Assembly: GCA_035399845.1 (NCBI GenBank)
Contig: DAOPJV010000012.1
Span: 1-64,000, forward strand
Length of the DNA stretch: 64,000 nucleotides
Reading direction: 5' to 3'
DNA from: ECT2AJA-110-A sp035399845
GTDB lineage: Bacteria; Planctomycetota; Phycisphaerae; UBA1845; UTPLA1
This document shows, piece by piece, positions 1-9,371 of this stretch (its first letter is position 1; each line of letters begins with the position of its first letter). Under the pieces are notes generated by a model. It made no database searches. It was not told the DNA's origin and worked only from the letters and a program-made list of their open reading frames with translations. The position numbers and the translations under genes were made by a program.

Positions 1-169
1 GAACCCAAAGGCTTACAGGCTTGATCGCACTCCTCAGCCGGACAGTACTGATTTCGAATATCAAGTTCCGAATTTCAAATCTCAATTCTCGAATCTGAGA
101 TTTTGGATTCCAGAATCGGATCTCCGATCCACGTTCCGACGCAATGAACACGCGCCGCAGCGCGCCCGC
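1..169. other. Non-coding tail downstream of the first gene
   Basis: This is the 3' flank of the minus-strand gene ending at 170. It is AT-richer than the rest of the window. A short inverted repeat (AATCTCA at 78-84, TGAGATT at 96-102) could form a hairpin, followed on the minus strand by a T-rich TTTGAAATT. It may be a weak terminator for the gene at 170-1243. Nothing else was seen here. Confidence 0.3.
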
Positions 170-1243
170 CTATTCCTGCACGATGAACATGTGCCGCGGC
201 GCCGACACATCCGTATTCGCGCCGCTGATGGAGGCGTTCGCGTCGACCGCGCCCGTCAGGGACGCGATGTTCAGCAGGATCAGGATCTTCGAGTTCCCCG
301 TGTCGGCGGCGAAGCCCCGGCCCTGCGAGTCGACCTCGATGCCGCGCAGCGCCACGCTTGAACCATTCAGCGTGATCGTGCGATCCGGCGTCACGACGAC
401 GTTCAGCGTTGACGCGTCGTCGAGCACCTCAATCTCTTCCGAATCATCGACGACATACAGATGATCGCTGTCGTCCACGAAGAGGTCCTCGATACCGCCC
501 CACGACAGGCTCGTCACGATGCCGTTCGGCGTCGTTTCGCCGCTGGCCGTACCCGGATTGTCATAGCGCAGAATGCGGCTGCTGTTCTGGTTGACGCCCG
601 ACGAGTCCGACACGAAGAGGCGGCCCGCTGAATCGAAGTGAAGCGCGTCGATCGTCATTTCCGTGCTGACGGAGGGCGAGCGATCCGCCGGGTTGAACAT
701 CCGGACGGGCGCGACGTTTCCGTTGAAGGACGTCTCCGAGACATCCTCGAACACGAGAATGCCATCCGTCGCGTTGATGCAACCGACAAAGAGCCGATCG
801 TTGTCGGCGTCGTAGGCCAGCGCGATCGGCGCATCGAGCCCCGTCGCCGCGCCCTCGACGATGCGATCGGCGGCGGTGTTCCCCGTCGCGGTCAGCGCGT
901 CGTCGTGGATGGAGAGACCGCCGTTCTGGCGGGCGACGATGAGCTGTCCCATCTTGGTGACGACGAGGCTGCGGGGCTGGAAGATGTCCGTCGCCGCCCC
1001 CGCCGGCAGGCTCGTCGCCGGGGCGACATTGCCGTTGTTCGACGCCGGGTTCGAATGGCTCGTGATCCCCGACGCGTTGTTCACGACAAACAACCGATCG
1101 ACGCTCGTGTTGTCGTTGCCGTTACTGTTCTGGTTGCTGTTCGTGTTCCCCATTGGATCGCCGCCGGGGCAATCCATGCCGAGGGCCACGGCGACCAGCG
1201 CCACTGCACACAGAACCTGCACTTTCCGCGCACACACCTGCAT
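170..1243 (-). CDS. Exported beta-propeller-like protein with Asn-rich linker
   Basis: A 357-aa protein. Residues 1-22 look like a signal peptide, followed by Cys25 in GMDC, which is not a good lipobox. Residues 33-45 are an Asn/Ser/Gly low-complexity linker. The remainder repeats short blades such as DRLFVVNN, DRLFVGC, GRLFVSDS and DHLYVVDD, spaced roughly 40-60 residues apart, which resembles NHL/SMP-30-type propellers. A strong ribosome site (AAGGAGAA) lies just before the ATG. The likely location is the periplasm or cell surface. The substrate is unknown. The propeller assignment is inferred from the repeat pattern, not from a database hit. Confidence 0.75.
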   Translation of the reverse strand: MQVCARKVQVLCAVALVAVALGMDCPGGDPMGNTNSNQNSNGNDNTSVDRLFVVNNASGITSHSNPASNNGNVAPATSLPAGAATDIFQPRSLVVTKMGQLIVARQNGGLSIHDDALTATGNTAADRIVEGAATGLDAPIALAYDADNDRLFVGCINATDGILVFEDVSETSFNGNVAPVRMFNPADRSPSVSTEMTIDALHFDSAGRLFVSDSSGVNQNSSRILRYDNPGTASGETTPNGIVTSLSWGGIEDLFVDDSDHLYVVDDSEEIEVLDDASTLNVVVTPDRTITLNGSSVALRGIEVDSQGRGFAADTGNSKILILLNIASLTGAVDANASISGANTDVSAPRHMFIVQE

Positions 1244-1448
1244 ACCCGTTCTCCTTGGAACTCAGTTGATAAGGCCAGAAGCTGTCGCCGACCACGGCGA
1301 CGTTTGACTCCGGAATGCGAGAATCGCGGACGCCGCCAGGCGCCTCGCGCGACGGAGAATGCTATCGCCCCCCCGACGCGCTGTCATGGCCCCGGGCGCC
1401 CCCTATTTCCCACTCCTGCGGGCGCCGCAATTTCGGCCGGTCCGTTCC

Positions 1449-2354
1449 CTAGAGCCAGATCATCGCCATATAGGCGTTGAAGATCACAAGCGCCGCCACC
1501 ACCTGCGTCAGAAAGACCACGGCGAACGGTCGCGGGAACTGGAGGTAGCCGCGAAATGCGAAGACGAGTCTGATATCGACGATCAGGATCGCGACCAGCG
1601 TTGCGAGGTACTGTGCGAGCACTGCGAGATCATCCGCCGCAAAGGCCTCCCAACAATCCAGCAGCATCAACAGGCCGGCGAGCCAGATGAAGACGTCGCT
1701 CGAATAGACGAGGCATCGAAACACGTGGGCGGTCTTGATCCGGCGGCGACGCATCGTGGTCCCGAAGAGATGCATGGCCGCATAGGTTGCGGCGAACCAG
1801 ATCCCGATCGTCAGCACAAAGTGATTGACGCCGAGAACAGTCTGCAGGTCGGAGACGGACCACGACCATGGCGCCATTGGAGATCCTGCGAACGACCAAC
1901 TGCTCGCCCACCAGACGACGGGGGAAGCCCACACACTGATCGCCGCAAGTCCACACAGGAACGAGAGGATCATCGCTCCCAAGATCACGCCAAGGTACTG
2001 ACGAAGCCGCGCCATTCGCACAGGGAGCGCCGGCGACACACTTCGCCAGAACCGCCACGGCAGAATCCCGCTCGTCATCGTTCGAAGGATGGAGGCTGCG
2101 TGATAACCTTCGTGATACTCGTAGAGATAGTCATGCGTGCGCCGGCGCGGGTCCAGCAGATCGTTCCACGAGAACGCCCCGCCGCACTCGGGGCAGCGCG
2201 CCTCGGACAGACCACGCAGGTTGTAGCCGCAGAGCGGGCAATCGATGTCGTCGAGAAACGTGTCCCAATCCGGCGCCACATTCTCGCGCACGGGCTGAGA
2301 AATCGGAGTCGCGTTCGGCGTCGTCGGCGGATGAAGCGTCGGTAGGTCCGTCAT
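1449..2354 (-). CDS. Zinc-ribbon membrane protein, paralogue 1 of a tandem trio
   Basis: A 301-aa protein. An N-terminal Cys4 zinc ribbon (C39, C42, C54, C57) sits in the CGYNLRGL/ARCPECG motif. A conserved linker follows (LLDPRRR, YLYEYHEG, FWRSVSP), then about five hydrophobic helices. It is the last gene of a minus-strand trio, 7 bp below the stop of its upstream neighbour's coding frame, so the three are probably co-transcribed. The family is abundant in planctomycetes but its function is not known to me. The ribbon would be cytoplasmic and the C-terminal part embedded in the membrane. No enzyme motif was seen. Confidence 0.85.
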   Translation of the reverse strand: MTDLPTLHPPTTPNATPISQPVRENVAPDWDTFLDDIDCPLCGYNLRGLSEARCPECGGAFSWNDLLDPRRRTHDYLYEYHEGYHAASILRTMTSGILPWRFWRSVSPALPVRMARLRQYLGVILGAMILSFLCGLAAISVWASPVVWWASSWSFAGSPMAPWSWSVSDLQTVLGVNHFVLTIGIWFAATYAAMHLFGTTMRRRRIKTAHVFRCLVYSSDVFIWLAGLLMLLDCWEAFAADDLAVLAQYLATLVAILIVDIRLVFAFRGYLQFPRPFAVVFLTQVVAALVIFNAYMAMIWL

Positions 2355-2361
2355 GCGCGCG

Positions 2362-3426
2362 TTACCTCAGGTCATTGAGAGCTTTTCCAATGACGAACGC
2401 CGCCGCCATCAGGGCGAGCGGCGTGATCACCTGCGATGTCAGCACGACGGCCAGGGCGTGCGGAAAACGCAGGTAGGAGCGAAACGCCAGCCAGAGCCGA
2501 ATGGTGATGAGAATCCACAGGATTGGGACGAGGGAAATCGCAATCGGCGCCGCGCCCGCCGGACTTCGGCCGAATCCTGAATCGACAATGACGGCCGCAA
2601 AGACGAGCGCCGAGTAACCCAGCACAATCATCACCCGGCGCTGCGCCCTCGTTCGGTTCGACGCTGTTCGAAATACCGCAATTAGCGTCCATCCCGCCGC
2701 CGCGACGACGAAGATGAAGCTGTCAACAACGGCCCAATCGACCATTGTCAGTTCAACGATCAGCCAGTTACCGAGCCGCACAAGATTCACGCACATCATG
2801 GCAAAAGAGATGACGACGACAGCGTCGAACGAATAGACGACGGCGCGGACCACATGCGCTATTCTCACTCGCGCCATCGCCATCGACGTCCCGAAGATCA
2901 TGAACACCAGAAACGTCACGAACGCCCACACGAACGGGATGGCGACGACGACGATCATACTGACGACAATCAGCAACCATGGTTGATTGATGATGTCCGA
3001 CCATTCGTCGATATAGGCCCCATACTTCGCGAGAAAAAACGCGGGAATCCCGGCGGCAAGAAAAACGACGGACACCAGCATCGTCAGCATGACGTACAGC
3101 GCCAGTCGCCGCATCGAACTCGGCTGCATTGGATGCAGCGTCTTCCAGAATGATGTCGGGCTCAGTCCGCCCAGGATCGTCCGCCGGAAGCTCCAGAAGT
3201 TTCGATTCGGATGATGCTCGAACAGGTAGGGATGCTTCTTCCGATTTGGATCAAGCAGATCGCGCCACTCGAAAACGCGCCCGCACTCGGGGCAGCGGGC
3301 CTCGACGAGACCGCGCATGTTGTAGCCGCAGAGCGGGCAGTGAATCTCATCGACGATCCGCTCCCAGTTCGGGGTCGAACTCGGCGTTTCGTCGGATTCA
3401 CATGAAGCCCATTCCACGATCGACAT
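2362..3426 (-). CDS. Zinc-ribbon membrane protein, paralogue 2 of a tandem trio
   Basis: A 354-aa protein with the same architecture as both neighbours. The Cys4 ribbon (C30, C33, C45, C48) is followed by the shared block LLDPNRKKHPYLFEHHP and then FRRTILGG and FWKTLHPMQP. Six or so transmembrane segments follow. The linker is closer to paralogue 3 (YLFEHHP in both) than to paralogue 1. It lies 17 bp downstream of paralogue 3 and 7 bp upstream of paralogue 1. Tandem duplication is the simplest origin. No catalytic residues are evident and no function is assigned. Confidence 0.85.
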   Translation of the reverse strand: MSIVEWASCESDETPSSTPNWERIVDEIHCPLCGYNMRGLVEARCPECGRVFEWRDLLDPNRKKHPYLFEHHPNRNFWSFRRTILGGLSPTSFWKTLHPMQPSSMRRLALYVMLTMLVSVVFLAAGIPAFFLAKYGAYIDEWSDIINQPWLLIVVSMIVVVAIPFVWAFVTFLVFMIFGTSMAMARVRIAHVVRAVVYSFDAVVVISFAMMCVNLVRLGNWLIVELTMVDWAVVDSFIFVVAAAGWTLIAVFRTASNRTRAQRRVMIVLGYSALVFAAVIVDSGFGRSPAGAAPIAISLVPILWILITIRLWLAFRSYLRFPHALAVVLTSQVITPLALMAAAFVIGKALNDLR

Positions 3427-3443
3427 CCTTCCCTAACGAATCG

Positions 3444-4562
3444 TCAGATATGGCCCGTCAGGAAGCCGTAGAACAGAATACCGACCGGTATCGCCAGCGC
3501 CGTGATGATCTGGGTCGAGATCACGACCGCGACAGTGTGCCTGAACCGCAGGTAGCGCCGCACCGCAACGACGAGTCGGCCGACGAATACCGCCCAGGTC
3601 AGGATCGCCGCCCCGTTGGTAATCGGGCCGTTCGTCAGGACCCATGCCGCGTTCCGATCCCACAGCGCCTGCACCATCAACAGCCCCAGCGCGAGGCATA
3701 TCGCAACATTCAGGACCGTCAGGCCCCGGACCCAGCGCCTGGCTCGCAGCTCGCTGCGCGACGTGATCAGAAAGAAAGAAACGATCAACGACACCAGGAA
3801 GAGCATGGCAATCAGCTGCAGTGCGCCTTGTTCGTCACCCTGCTCATAAGCGACGATCAGATAGAGGCCCCAGGACTGCAGGAACGCGAGGGCGCCGAAC
3901 CAGACGATCACATCGAACGAGTACGCGATGGCGCGCGCAATGTGACGGCGCTTGATGCGCGCCCGCTGCATCGTGACGCCGAACAACTCGAAGGTGAGAA
4001 ACGTCACGCCGGCCCAGATGAGCGGCGCCACACAGATGATCAGGAACTCACTCGTCGTCAGATACGCAAGGACTCGCGTGAACGCCGGCCCCAGACCGCG
4101 CGGCGAATTGACCATCCCCCACGACGCAGCGAGCAGTTCCAGCCCGGCAAGTTCCCGTCCGACGAGCGCGACAGCCATCGAAGCCGACGCCAGAAACCAG
4201 CAGGCCGCCACATAGACGATCAGTCGCCACAGGGATGTCGGCTGAAGCGGGCTCAATGTCGCCCAGAATTCCTGGACGCGCAGTCCCCCGGTGAGCGTCT
4301 TCCGGAAGCTCCAGGTATTCCGCTCCGGATGGTGCTCAAACAGATAGGGATGCGCCCTGCGTCGTTCGTCCAGCAGCTCGGCCCACGTGTATTCGGAGCC
4401 GCACTCCGGGCATCGCGCCTCCGACAGCCCGCGGAGGTTGTAGCCGCACAGCGGGCAGACAATCTCGAGATCCGACAACGACCAGTCCGGCGGTCCGTCC
4501 AGCCGCGCCGCCATCACTGCGCCCGGCGCATCCGTCTCAACTCGATCCTGCGTAATGCTCAC
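3444..4562 (-). CDS. Zinc-ribbon membrane protein, paralogue 3 of a tandem trio
   Basis: A 372-aa protein and the first gene of the minus-strand trio. The Cys4 ribbon is C36, C39, C51 and C54 (CPLCGYNLRGL then ARCPECG). The linker LLDERRRAHPYLFEHHP and FRKTLTGG match paralogue 2. Several transmembrane helices follow, ending in a final hydrophobic segment before GILFYGFLTGHI. The conserved linker between ribbon and membrane is the family signature and probably forms an amphipathic or binding segment. Function unknown. The promoter should lie in the region upstream of 4562, but no clear sigma-70 boxes were recognised. Confidence 0.85.
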   Translation of the reverse strand: MSITQDRVETDAPGAVMAARLDGPPDWSLSDLEIVCPLCGYNLRGLSEARCPECGSEYTWAELLDERRRAHPYLFEHHPERNTWSFRKTLTGGLRVQEFWATLSPLQPTSLWRLIVYVAACWFLASASMAVALVGRELAGLELLAASWGMVNSPRGLGPAFTRVLAYLTTSEFLIICVAPLIWAGVTFLTFELFGVTMQRARIKRRHIARAIAYSFDVIVWFGALAFLQSWGLYLIVAYEQGDEQGALQLIAMLFLVSLIVSFFLITSRSELRARRWVRGLTVLNVAICLALGLLMVQALWDRNAAWVLTNGPITNGAAILTWAVFVGRLVVAVRRYLRFRHTVAVVISTQIITALAIPVGILFYGFLTGHI

Positions 4563-5210
4563 TCTGTCCGACCCCTCTGACGAAGATCCGTCGTTTGCGA
4601 CGTTTCGCCATCATACCATCCGGCGACGCGATGCTCACGCGTTCTTCGGCAATCTGCGCCGCCGGCTCGTCCTGCACGCCGGGATTCCGCGCGCATCCCA
4701 ATGGCGCCTCGACGCAAACCTAAAGCGTGCGAGCGTCACCTGTTACCCTTGATTCCGCGATCGAATCGGCGGATGTCAAATGCGATTCGGTGGCCGATTC
4801 TCCGAATCATTGCTTGCCACCCGCCGGAATCGGAACTAGAGTGACTCTTGTATTCGATCTCCTCTGATCCCTTCCCATTTCGCGGATCTGGCTGCTTGGC
4901 AGCGCCTTTCCCTCGATCCGGATCCGATCACCGAGGCTCGCTCGAAAACAGCGACGAGTCCGAACAGTGAAGCGTTTTCACGACCGGATGTCGGCGCAGT
5001 CCGCGTGCGCTCGTTCGCACGACATTAAACAGAGCCCGTCATTCAGCCATTCGCCGCCTTCTCTCTTGATCGATTCGCCAGCCACGACATGCCAGCGTGG
5101 CGTACCACGACAGGCGCCGCTTTCGCTGCGCCCGTTGGCCCGGCGATTCACTGCACAAGACGCGATGCGGCGATCCATGGCTCGACAATCGGGACACAAG
5201 GGGTTTGACC
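4563..5210. other. Intergenic region between divergent genes
   Basis: This 648-bp stretch separates the zinc-ribbon trio (minus) from the RRM gene (plus). Short frames exist in it but none shows family-like sequence or a good ribosome site. It should carry both promoters, and possibly a long 5' leader for the RRM gene, as is common for cold-shock-type genes. I cannot point to a specific promoter. A good ribosome site (AAGGGG) is present just before 5211. Confidence 0.5.
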
Positions 5211-5507
5211 ATGGGTCGAAAACTGTACGTCGGAAATCTGGGATACAACGTCAGGGAATCGGAACTGGAGCAGTTGTTCGGCGAACACGGAACAGTCGAT
5301 TCCGCAAGCGTCATCACTGACCGGGATACGGGGCGCAGCAAGGGCTTCGGTTTCGTCGAGATGAGCAGCGACGAAGACGCCCGCTCCGCAATCGCAGCGC
5401 TGGACGGAAAGGACTTTGAAGGTCGCGCCCTCAAGGTCAATGAAGCCAAGCCCAAGACGAGCACCGGCGGCGGTGGTCGCGGCAACGATCGCGGTCGACG
5501 CTGGTAA
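5211..5507 (+). CDS. RRM-domain RNA-binding protein
   Basis: A 98-aa single-RRM protein of the type found in cyanobacteria and planctomycetes (Rbp-like), with a Gly/Arg-rich tail. RNP2 is KLYVGNLGYNV (residues 4-14) and RNP1 is KGFGFVEM (44-51). The aromatic residues that stack on RNA (Tyr6, Phe46, Phe48) are present. The C-terminus from about residue 85 is GGGGRGNDRGRRW. The ATG at 5211 was chosen because homologous proteins start at the RNP2 strand and AAGGGG lies 6-7 nt upstream. An in-frame upstream ATG at 5097 has no such site. It probably acts as a cytoplasmic RNA chaperone or post-transcriptional regulator, often cold-induced. Confidence 0.93.
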   Translation: MGRKLYVGNLGYNVRESELEQLFGEHGTVDSASVITDRDTGRSKGFGFVEMSSDEDARSAIAALDGKDFEGRALKVNEAKPKTSTGGGGRGNDRGRRW

Positions 5508-5645
5508 TCGCCACCCAATCGACTGGGAACGCCGGCGACGCGACGATCAGCGGCGCCTCACGCAGGTCGCCCGAATGACCGCCCGGCGCCGGCGTTTCCG
5601 TTCACATCACGCTTCTTCCGTGACCATTCGGAAAAGAGAACGACC

Positions 5646-6041
5646 ATGACGCAGGAAGAACGACAGGGCCTGTTGGATCTGCTGAATGATGAATCTCGAT
5701 GGTGCCGGGACTTCGAGGCTCGCGACTCAAACGGCGATCCCACCTGCTTCGACAGTGACGACGCCGTGTCGTGGGACCTGACGGGCGCCATCTGCAGGCT
5801 CTGCGGCTGGGATCGCGCCCTTGCGCTGTTCGGGCAATTCGCCCGCCATATCAATGGCCGTCGCACTTCCGTCCTGCTCTCCCGCGACAACGGTGTCGGC
5901 GCAATGGGCGAGCTCCAGGTGTTCAACGACCATCCCGAAACGACCTTCGACGACATCCGACGTCAGATCGACTCGATGCCCATCTGGAGCCCCGGCGGTC
6001 GAAGGTCTAACGATGACTCGCAGCCTACCGAAATCGGCTAG
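5646..6041 (+). CDS. Small conserved-type protein, DUF6197-like
   Basis: A 131-aa soluble protein of unknown function. The pattern AVSWDLTGAICRLCG, a central helix with ALALFGQFARHI, and the ending VFNDHPETTFDDIRRQID resemble DUF6197-type proteins. Those end in a W/F-ND-x-P segment followed by a helix. The assignment is from memory of that pattern and is tentative. It lies 138 bp after the RRM gene and 48 bp before the 57-aa coiled-coil gene on the same strand, so the three may form one transcript. A purine-rich AAGAGAA precedes the ATG. Confidence 0.7.
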   Translation: MTQEERQGLLDLLNDESRWCRDFEARDSNGDPTCFDSDDAVSWDLTGAICRLCGWDRALALFGQFARHINGRRTSVLLSRDNGVGAMGELQVFNDHPETTFDDIRRQIDSMPIWSPGGRRSNDDSQPTEIG

Positions 6042-6089
6042 CGTCGGCATCGACGCCCGCTGCGCCGTCAACAACGAAAGGACAGACTA

Positions 6090-6263
6090 TTGGCGAAACG
6101 CCAGGTATCCGTCAGAAAACGGGAACGGGAACAACAGAAACGCGAACGCGAGGTCAAAAAAGCGGAAAAAGCGGCTGAAAAACGCCGTCGCCGAGAGGCC
6201 GGGCCGGACGTCGAGGAGACCGCCCGAATTGACGCCGAGGACGCCGATTCCCACCAGGTCTGA
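6090..6263 (+). CDS. 57-aa highly charged coiled-coil protein (TTG start)
   Basis: A short gene starting with TTG, preceded by GAAAGGA at a suitable distance. The product begins (M)AKRQVSVRKRERE and continues as an almost uninterrupted Arg/Lys/Glu helix to about residue 38 (KKAEKAAEKRRRR), then an acidic tail. Similar tiny basic helical proteins accompany cold-shock or RNA-binding genes in other bacteria, so an RNA- or ribosome-related role is plausible but inferred. The lack of ATG and the small size make it easy to miss. Supporting evidence is the ribosome site, the coding-like charge pattern and the position between same-strand genes. Confidence 0.65.
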   Translation: MAKRQVSVRKREREQQKREREVKKAEKAAEKRRRREAGPDVEETARIDAEDADSHQV

Positions 6264-6359
6264 GGTTCCGGGTTGAACCACCGGATAAGACGTTATAATA
6301 CCGGCAGTTAGCATTGAACCGACCGCTGCGGCGGCGCCCGCGTACGAAGCAGGACCTTC

Positions 6360-8258
6360 ATGGAACTTCCGCGACGTGAACGACAAGACGAACTGCTCCG
6401 CCCCGGGGAACTGACGGCGCTCCGCGATCGCCTCCGCGCCAAGGCGCCGAATCACGATCTGACCAGTGTCGTAGCGTGCGCTTTTGATCACCGTACGCGC
6501 ATGCTCCCCTTCATCTACGCCGACATGAAAATGGCCCCGGCCGGCAGCCGCGCCATCGGCGCCGCCATGCTGGACGCCGGCTTCGAAAAGACGCGTATCG
6601 TCCTCCAGCAGTGGAACCGGAATTTCCGCCCCTCGCGGATGCGCCTCGACAATCGCATCCCCGATCTCTTTCTCGTCTCCAGCATGCAGCTTCACGCCGA
6701 CGCGTGCCGCGACCTCATCCGGGACGCCAGCCGCATCGACGAAGCCCATCGCCCCCTCATCATCGCCGGCGGTCCCAAGTTCATCTACGAACCCTGGGAC
6801 GCCTTCAGCCCCGATCCGAAGGATCCCTGGGGCGCCGATGTCGTCGTGACGGGCGAGGAATACGTCCTGCTCAGCCTGCTGGAAATGCTGCTCGATCTGC
6901 GCGCCAGTGGTGAATCGCTTCGCAGCGCCTTTCGTCGGGCGCGTGACACGGGCGCCCTCGATGCGATCCCCGGACTCGTCTATCCGAACCACGGTCCCGA
7001 GGGCGCCGCGATCGAACTCGTTGACACGGGCATTCAGCGCCTCGTCGGCGATCTCGACGAACTGCCGCATCCCGTTCTCGGCTACAGGCTGCTTGAGCCG
7101 CCCAGCAAACTCGAAACGCTGGGCTCGAAGGCGGCGCCCGCCGAGCGGATTCGCAAGCTCAGCCCGATTTCGTCACTGGTGCTCACATTCGGCTGCAAAT
7201 TCGCCTGCGAATACTGCCCGATTCCCGCTTACAACCAGCGGCAGCATCGGGTCAAGAGCGGTGAGCGCATCGCCGATGAATTCGTCCAGCTCTACAACGA
7301 ATACGGTCTGCACTACTTCTTCGGCTCCGACGACAACTTCTTCAACGATCACAAGCGAACGCTTGACATCGTCGACAAGCTGGCCCACACGACCATCGGC
7401 GGAAAGCCCGTGCGCAAGATCGCGCGTTGGGGTACCGAGGTCACGGTCCACGACACGCTGAAGCTGAAGGATCACATTCCGTTGATTCGCTCGGCCGGCG
7501 TGCGTTTTCTCTGGATGGGCGTCGAGGACATGACGGCGACGCTTGTCAACAAGGGCCAGACGACAACGAAGACGATGGAGGCCTTCAAGCTTCTGCAGCA
7601 GCATGGCATCGCGCCGATGCCCATGATGATGCATCACGACGATCAGCCGCTGATCAGCAACAGCGACAAGCCCTACGGCCTGATCAACCAGGTCCGCCTG
7701 CTTCGCAAGGCCGGCGCCGCAAGCATGCAGGTGCTCATGCTCGTCCCGGCGACGGGCTCCAAGCTCTTTACGGGCACCTACACGTCCGGCATGGCCTACG
7801 ATTCCGTCGCCGGCAAGAAGGTCGAAGAGCACATGCTCGGCGGCAACTACGTCATCGCCTCCAACTTCCGGAAGCCGTGGCGGAAGCAGGCGAACATTCT
7901 CATCGCCTACGCCTACTTCTATAACCCGCTGCGTTTCCTGGTTGCCCTCGTGCGTCCCAAGACGCGACTCTATCTCGTCGACAGCGGTATGCAGTTCATC
8001 GGCATGTGGGGCCTCGCCATGACGGCGAAGCGGACGATCGGCTGGCTCTTCCGACTGATGACCGGGAAGATCGAACGCAAGAGCGCCCCGCCGAACACGA
8101 AGCTGCCCTTCCGCGCCCCCGATGGCCGCACGGCGGCCCACGCGCTGCCCGGCACGCCGCTGGTGACGCTCAATCTGCCGCCGAAGCGCCCCTCGAGCGA
8201 CAACAGCGCCAGCCAGGACGAGCAGCGCGACGTCCCGCTCCGGGTGCTCGCTTCGTAG
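6360..8258 (+). CDS. B12-binding-type radical SAM protein
   Basis: A 632-aa protein. Residues ~30-260 resemble the Rossmann-like cobalamin-binding half of B12-dependent radical SAM enzymes (LIIAGGPKFIYEP, DVVVTGEEY), but the base-on DxHxxG motif is absent. The radical SAM cluster motif is C279-x3-C283-x2-C286 (FGCKFACEYCP). Downstream segments include WGTEVTV, FLWMGVEDMT and the C-terminal hydrophobic stretch ALVRPKTRLYLVDSG. The substrate is unknown; relatives methylate or rearrange unactivated carbons in lipids and natural products. It starts 96 bp after the 57-aa gene and may share its transcript. A long antisense frame over its 5' end (6087-7070) is a shadow. Confidence 0.88.
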   Translation: MELPRRERQDELLRPGELTALRDRLRAKAPNHDLTSVVACAFDHRTRMLPFIYADMKMAPAGSRAIGAAMLDAGFEKTRIVLQQWNRNFRPSRMRLDNRIPDLFLVSSMQLHADACRDLIRDASRIDEAHRPLIIAGGPKFIYEPWDAFSPDPKDPWGADVVVTGEEYVLLSLLEMLLDLRASGESLRSAFRRARDTGALDAIPGLVYPNHGPEGAAIELVDTGIQRLVGDLDELPHPVLGYRLLEPPSKLETLGSKAAPAERIRKLSPISSLVLTFGCKFACEYCPIPAYNQRQHRVKSGERIADEFVQLYNEYGLHYFFGSDDNFFNDHKRTLDIVDKLAHTTIGGKPVRKIARWGTEVTVHDTLKLKDHIPLIRSAGVRFLWMGVEDMTATLVNKGQTTTKTMEAFKLLQQHGIAPMPMMMHHDDQPLISNSDKPYGLINQVRLLRKAGAASMQVLMLVPATGSKLFTGTYTSGMAYDSVAGKKVEEHMLGGNYVIASNFRKPWRKQANILIAYAYFYNPLRFLVALVRPKTRLYLVDSGMQFIGMWGLAMTAKRTIGWLFRLMTGKIERKSAPPNTKLPFRAPDGRTAAHALPGTPLVTLNLPPKRPSSDNSASQDEQRDVPLRVLAS

Positions 8259-8326
8259 GTCCGCGCCGAACCGGCAACTGGCGACGCGCCTTTGCGACTC
8301 ACGCCGTTCCGAAACGGACCAAAGCG

Positions 8327-8739
8327 CCTGGCGCCCTTCCGAGCCGGGCCGGTCATGGCCCGGTGGATTCGCCATTCACCGCTGAGACGAGATTCCTATC
8401 TCGCCGCTGGGACGAGATTCCCTTCTCGTCCCAATCCCCGTGGAAATCCCCTCCCGCTCCGCCCGTCATCGCCCGCTTGGACGAGATTCCCATCTCGTCC
8501 CCATCCCCGCGGGAATCACTACCCGCTTCGCCCGCCATCGTTACATCGCGCGACCGACTCGCTCACGCTCGCGGCTCGGATTGTCGGCGGCGCGGATTTG
8601 GACCGAACTGCGCCCGCCAGGAAGCAGGCCGGCGTCACGGAATAAGACACGCGAATGCGTTCACCCACTACAAGCGCAAATAATGTTGACACGAAATTCC
8701 CAACTCACGATCGCTGGCACGAGATTCCCATCTCGTACC
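8327..8739. repeat. Composite repeat block, left of DUF1697 gene
   Basis: This block fills the gene-free stretch 8259-8768. It has four ~20-24-nt palindromes of one family: 8383-8403, 8408-8432, 8479-8500 and 8716-8739. Each is a stem of type GGNACGAGAT, a TCCC-like loop and the complementary arm. Other modules recur to the right of the DUF1697 gene: GGCGCCTGGCGCCCTTCCGA (8327 and about 9375), a segment reading CGCGACCGACTCGCT (about 8548 and 9719), and GGACCGAACTGCGCCCG (about 8599 and 9479). No convincing gene is present. Confidence 0.8.
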
Positions 8740-8768
8740 AACCTCGGGCGGGATTCTTCCCCGCCGAG

Positions 8769-9311
8769 CTAGGCGCCGAGCATTTCCGCCAGCCTGAGGC
8801 ACGTTCGCCAGTTCCGCGTCGTGGAAATCGTCCCGAGGGCTCGATCGAAATAGTCATTCGTCAGTTTCGATCGGGCCGCGCCATTGGGACACGAGATGTA
8901 GATCTCCCGGCCCGTCACGACGAACGCATCTCCGGGCGAGCGATCGGGATCGAGCCGCTTCACGTCCACGGCTTTGGGGCGATCCGCCAGAAACATGACG
9001 AACAGCGTCGCCGGGTCGGCGCCGCGCGAGATCAACGGGTGTTTTGCGACAACGCTTTCAAACGCCTTCGCGTCGCGCTGGATCACAGGCGCCCGCAGCG
9101 ACAGCTTCGCCGCGATGGCGTCGCTGACAGCGGCCGCAACCCGTTTTGCAGTCGCCGCGTCGGCGTCGAACACGACGTTTCCGCTTTGAATGTAGGTTCG
9201 CACATCGGCGCACCCCACGGCCTCGAAGATCGAGACGAGATCCTTCATCGGCAGCTTGTTCCTGCCGCCGACATTGATCCCGCGCAACAACGCCACATAT
9301 CGCTTGCTCAT
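8769..9311 (-). CDS. DUF1697 family protein
   Basis: A 180-aa protein that starts MSKRYVALLRGINVGGRN, the hallmark N-terminus of DUF1697 (alpha/beta ferredoxin-like fold). It continues with LPMKDLVSIFEAVG and RTYIQSGNVVF, also family hallmarks. The length fits the family (about 180 aa). An upstream in-frame start at 9359 would add 16 residues not typical of the family, so 9311 is preferred. Function is unknown. The gene stands alone between two arrays of palindromic repeats, so it may be a mobile or recently rearranged cassette, but its sequence looks intact. Confidence 0.92.
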   Translation of the reverse strand: MSKRYVALLRGINVGGRNKLPMKDLVSIFEAVGCADVRTYIQSGNVVFDADAATAKRVAAAVSDAIAAKLSLRAPVIQRDAKAFESVVAKHPLISRGADPATLFVMFLADRPKAVDVKRLDPDRSPGDAFVVTGREIYISCPNGAARSKLTNDYFDRALGTISTTRNWRTCLRLAEMLGA

Positions 9312-9371
9312 ACCGCCGAGCTTACCACAATCATCCTGACAAAACGCGTGCGATCCCATTCCAGGCGGAGT

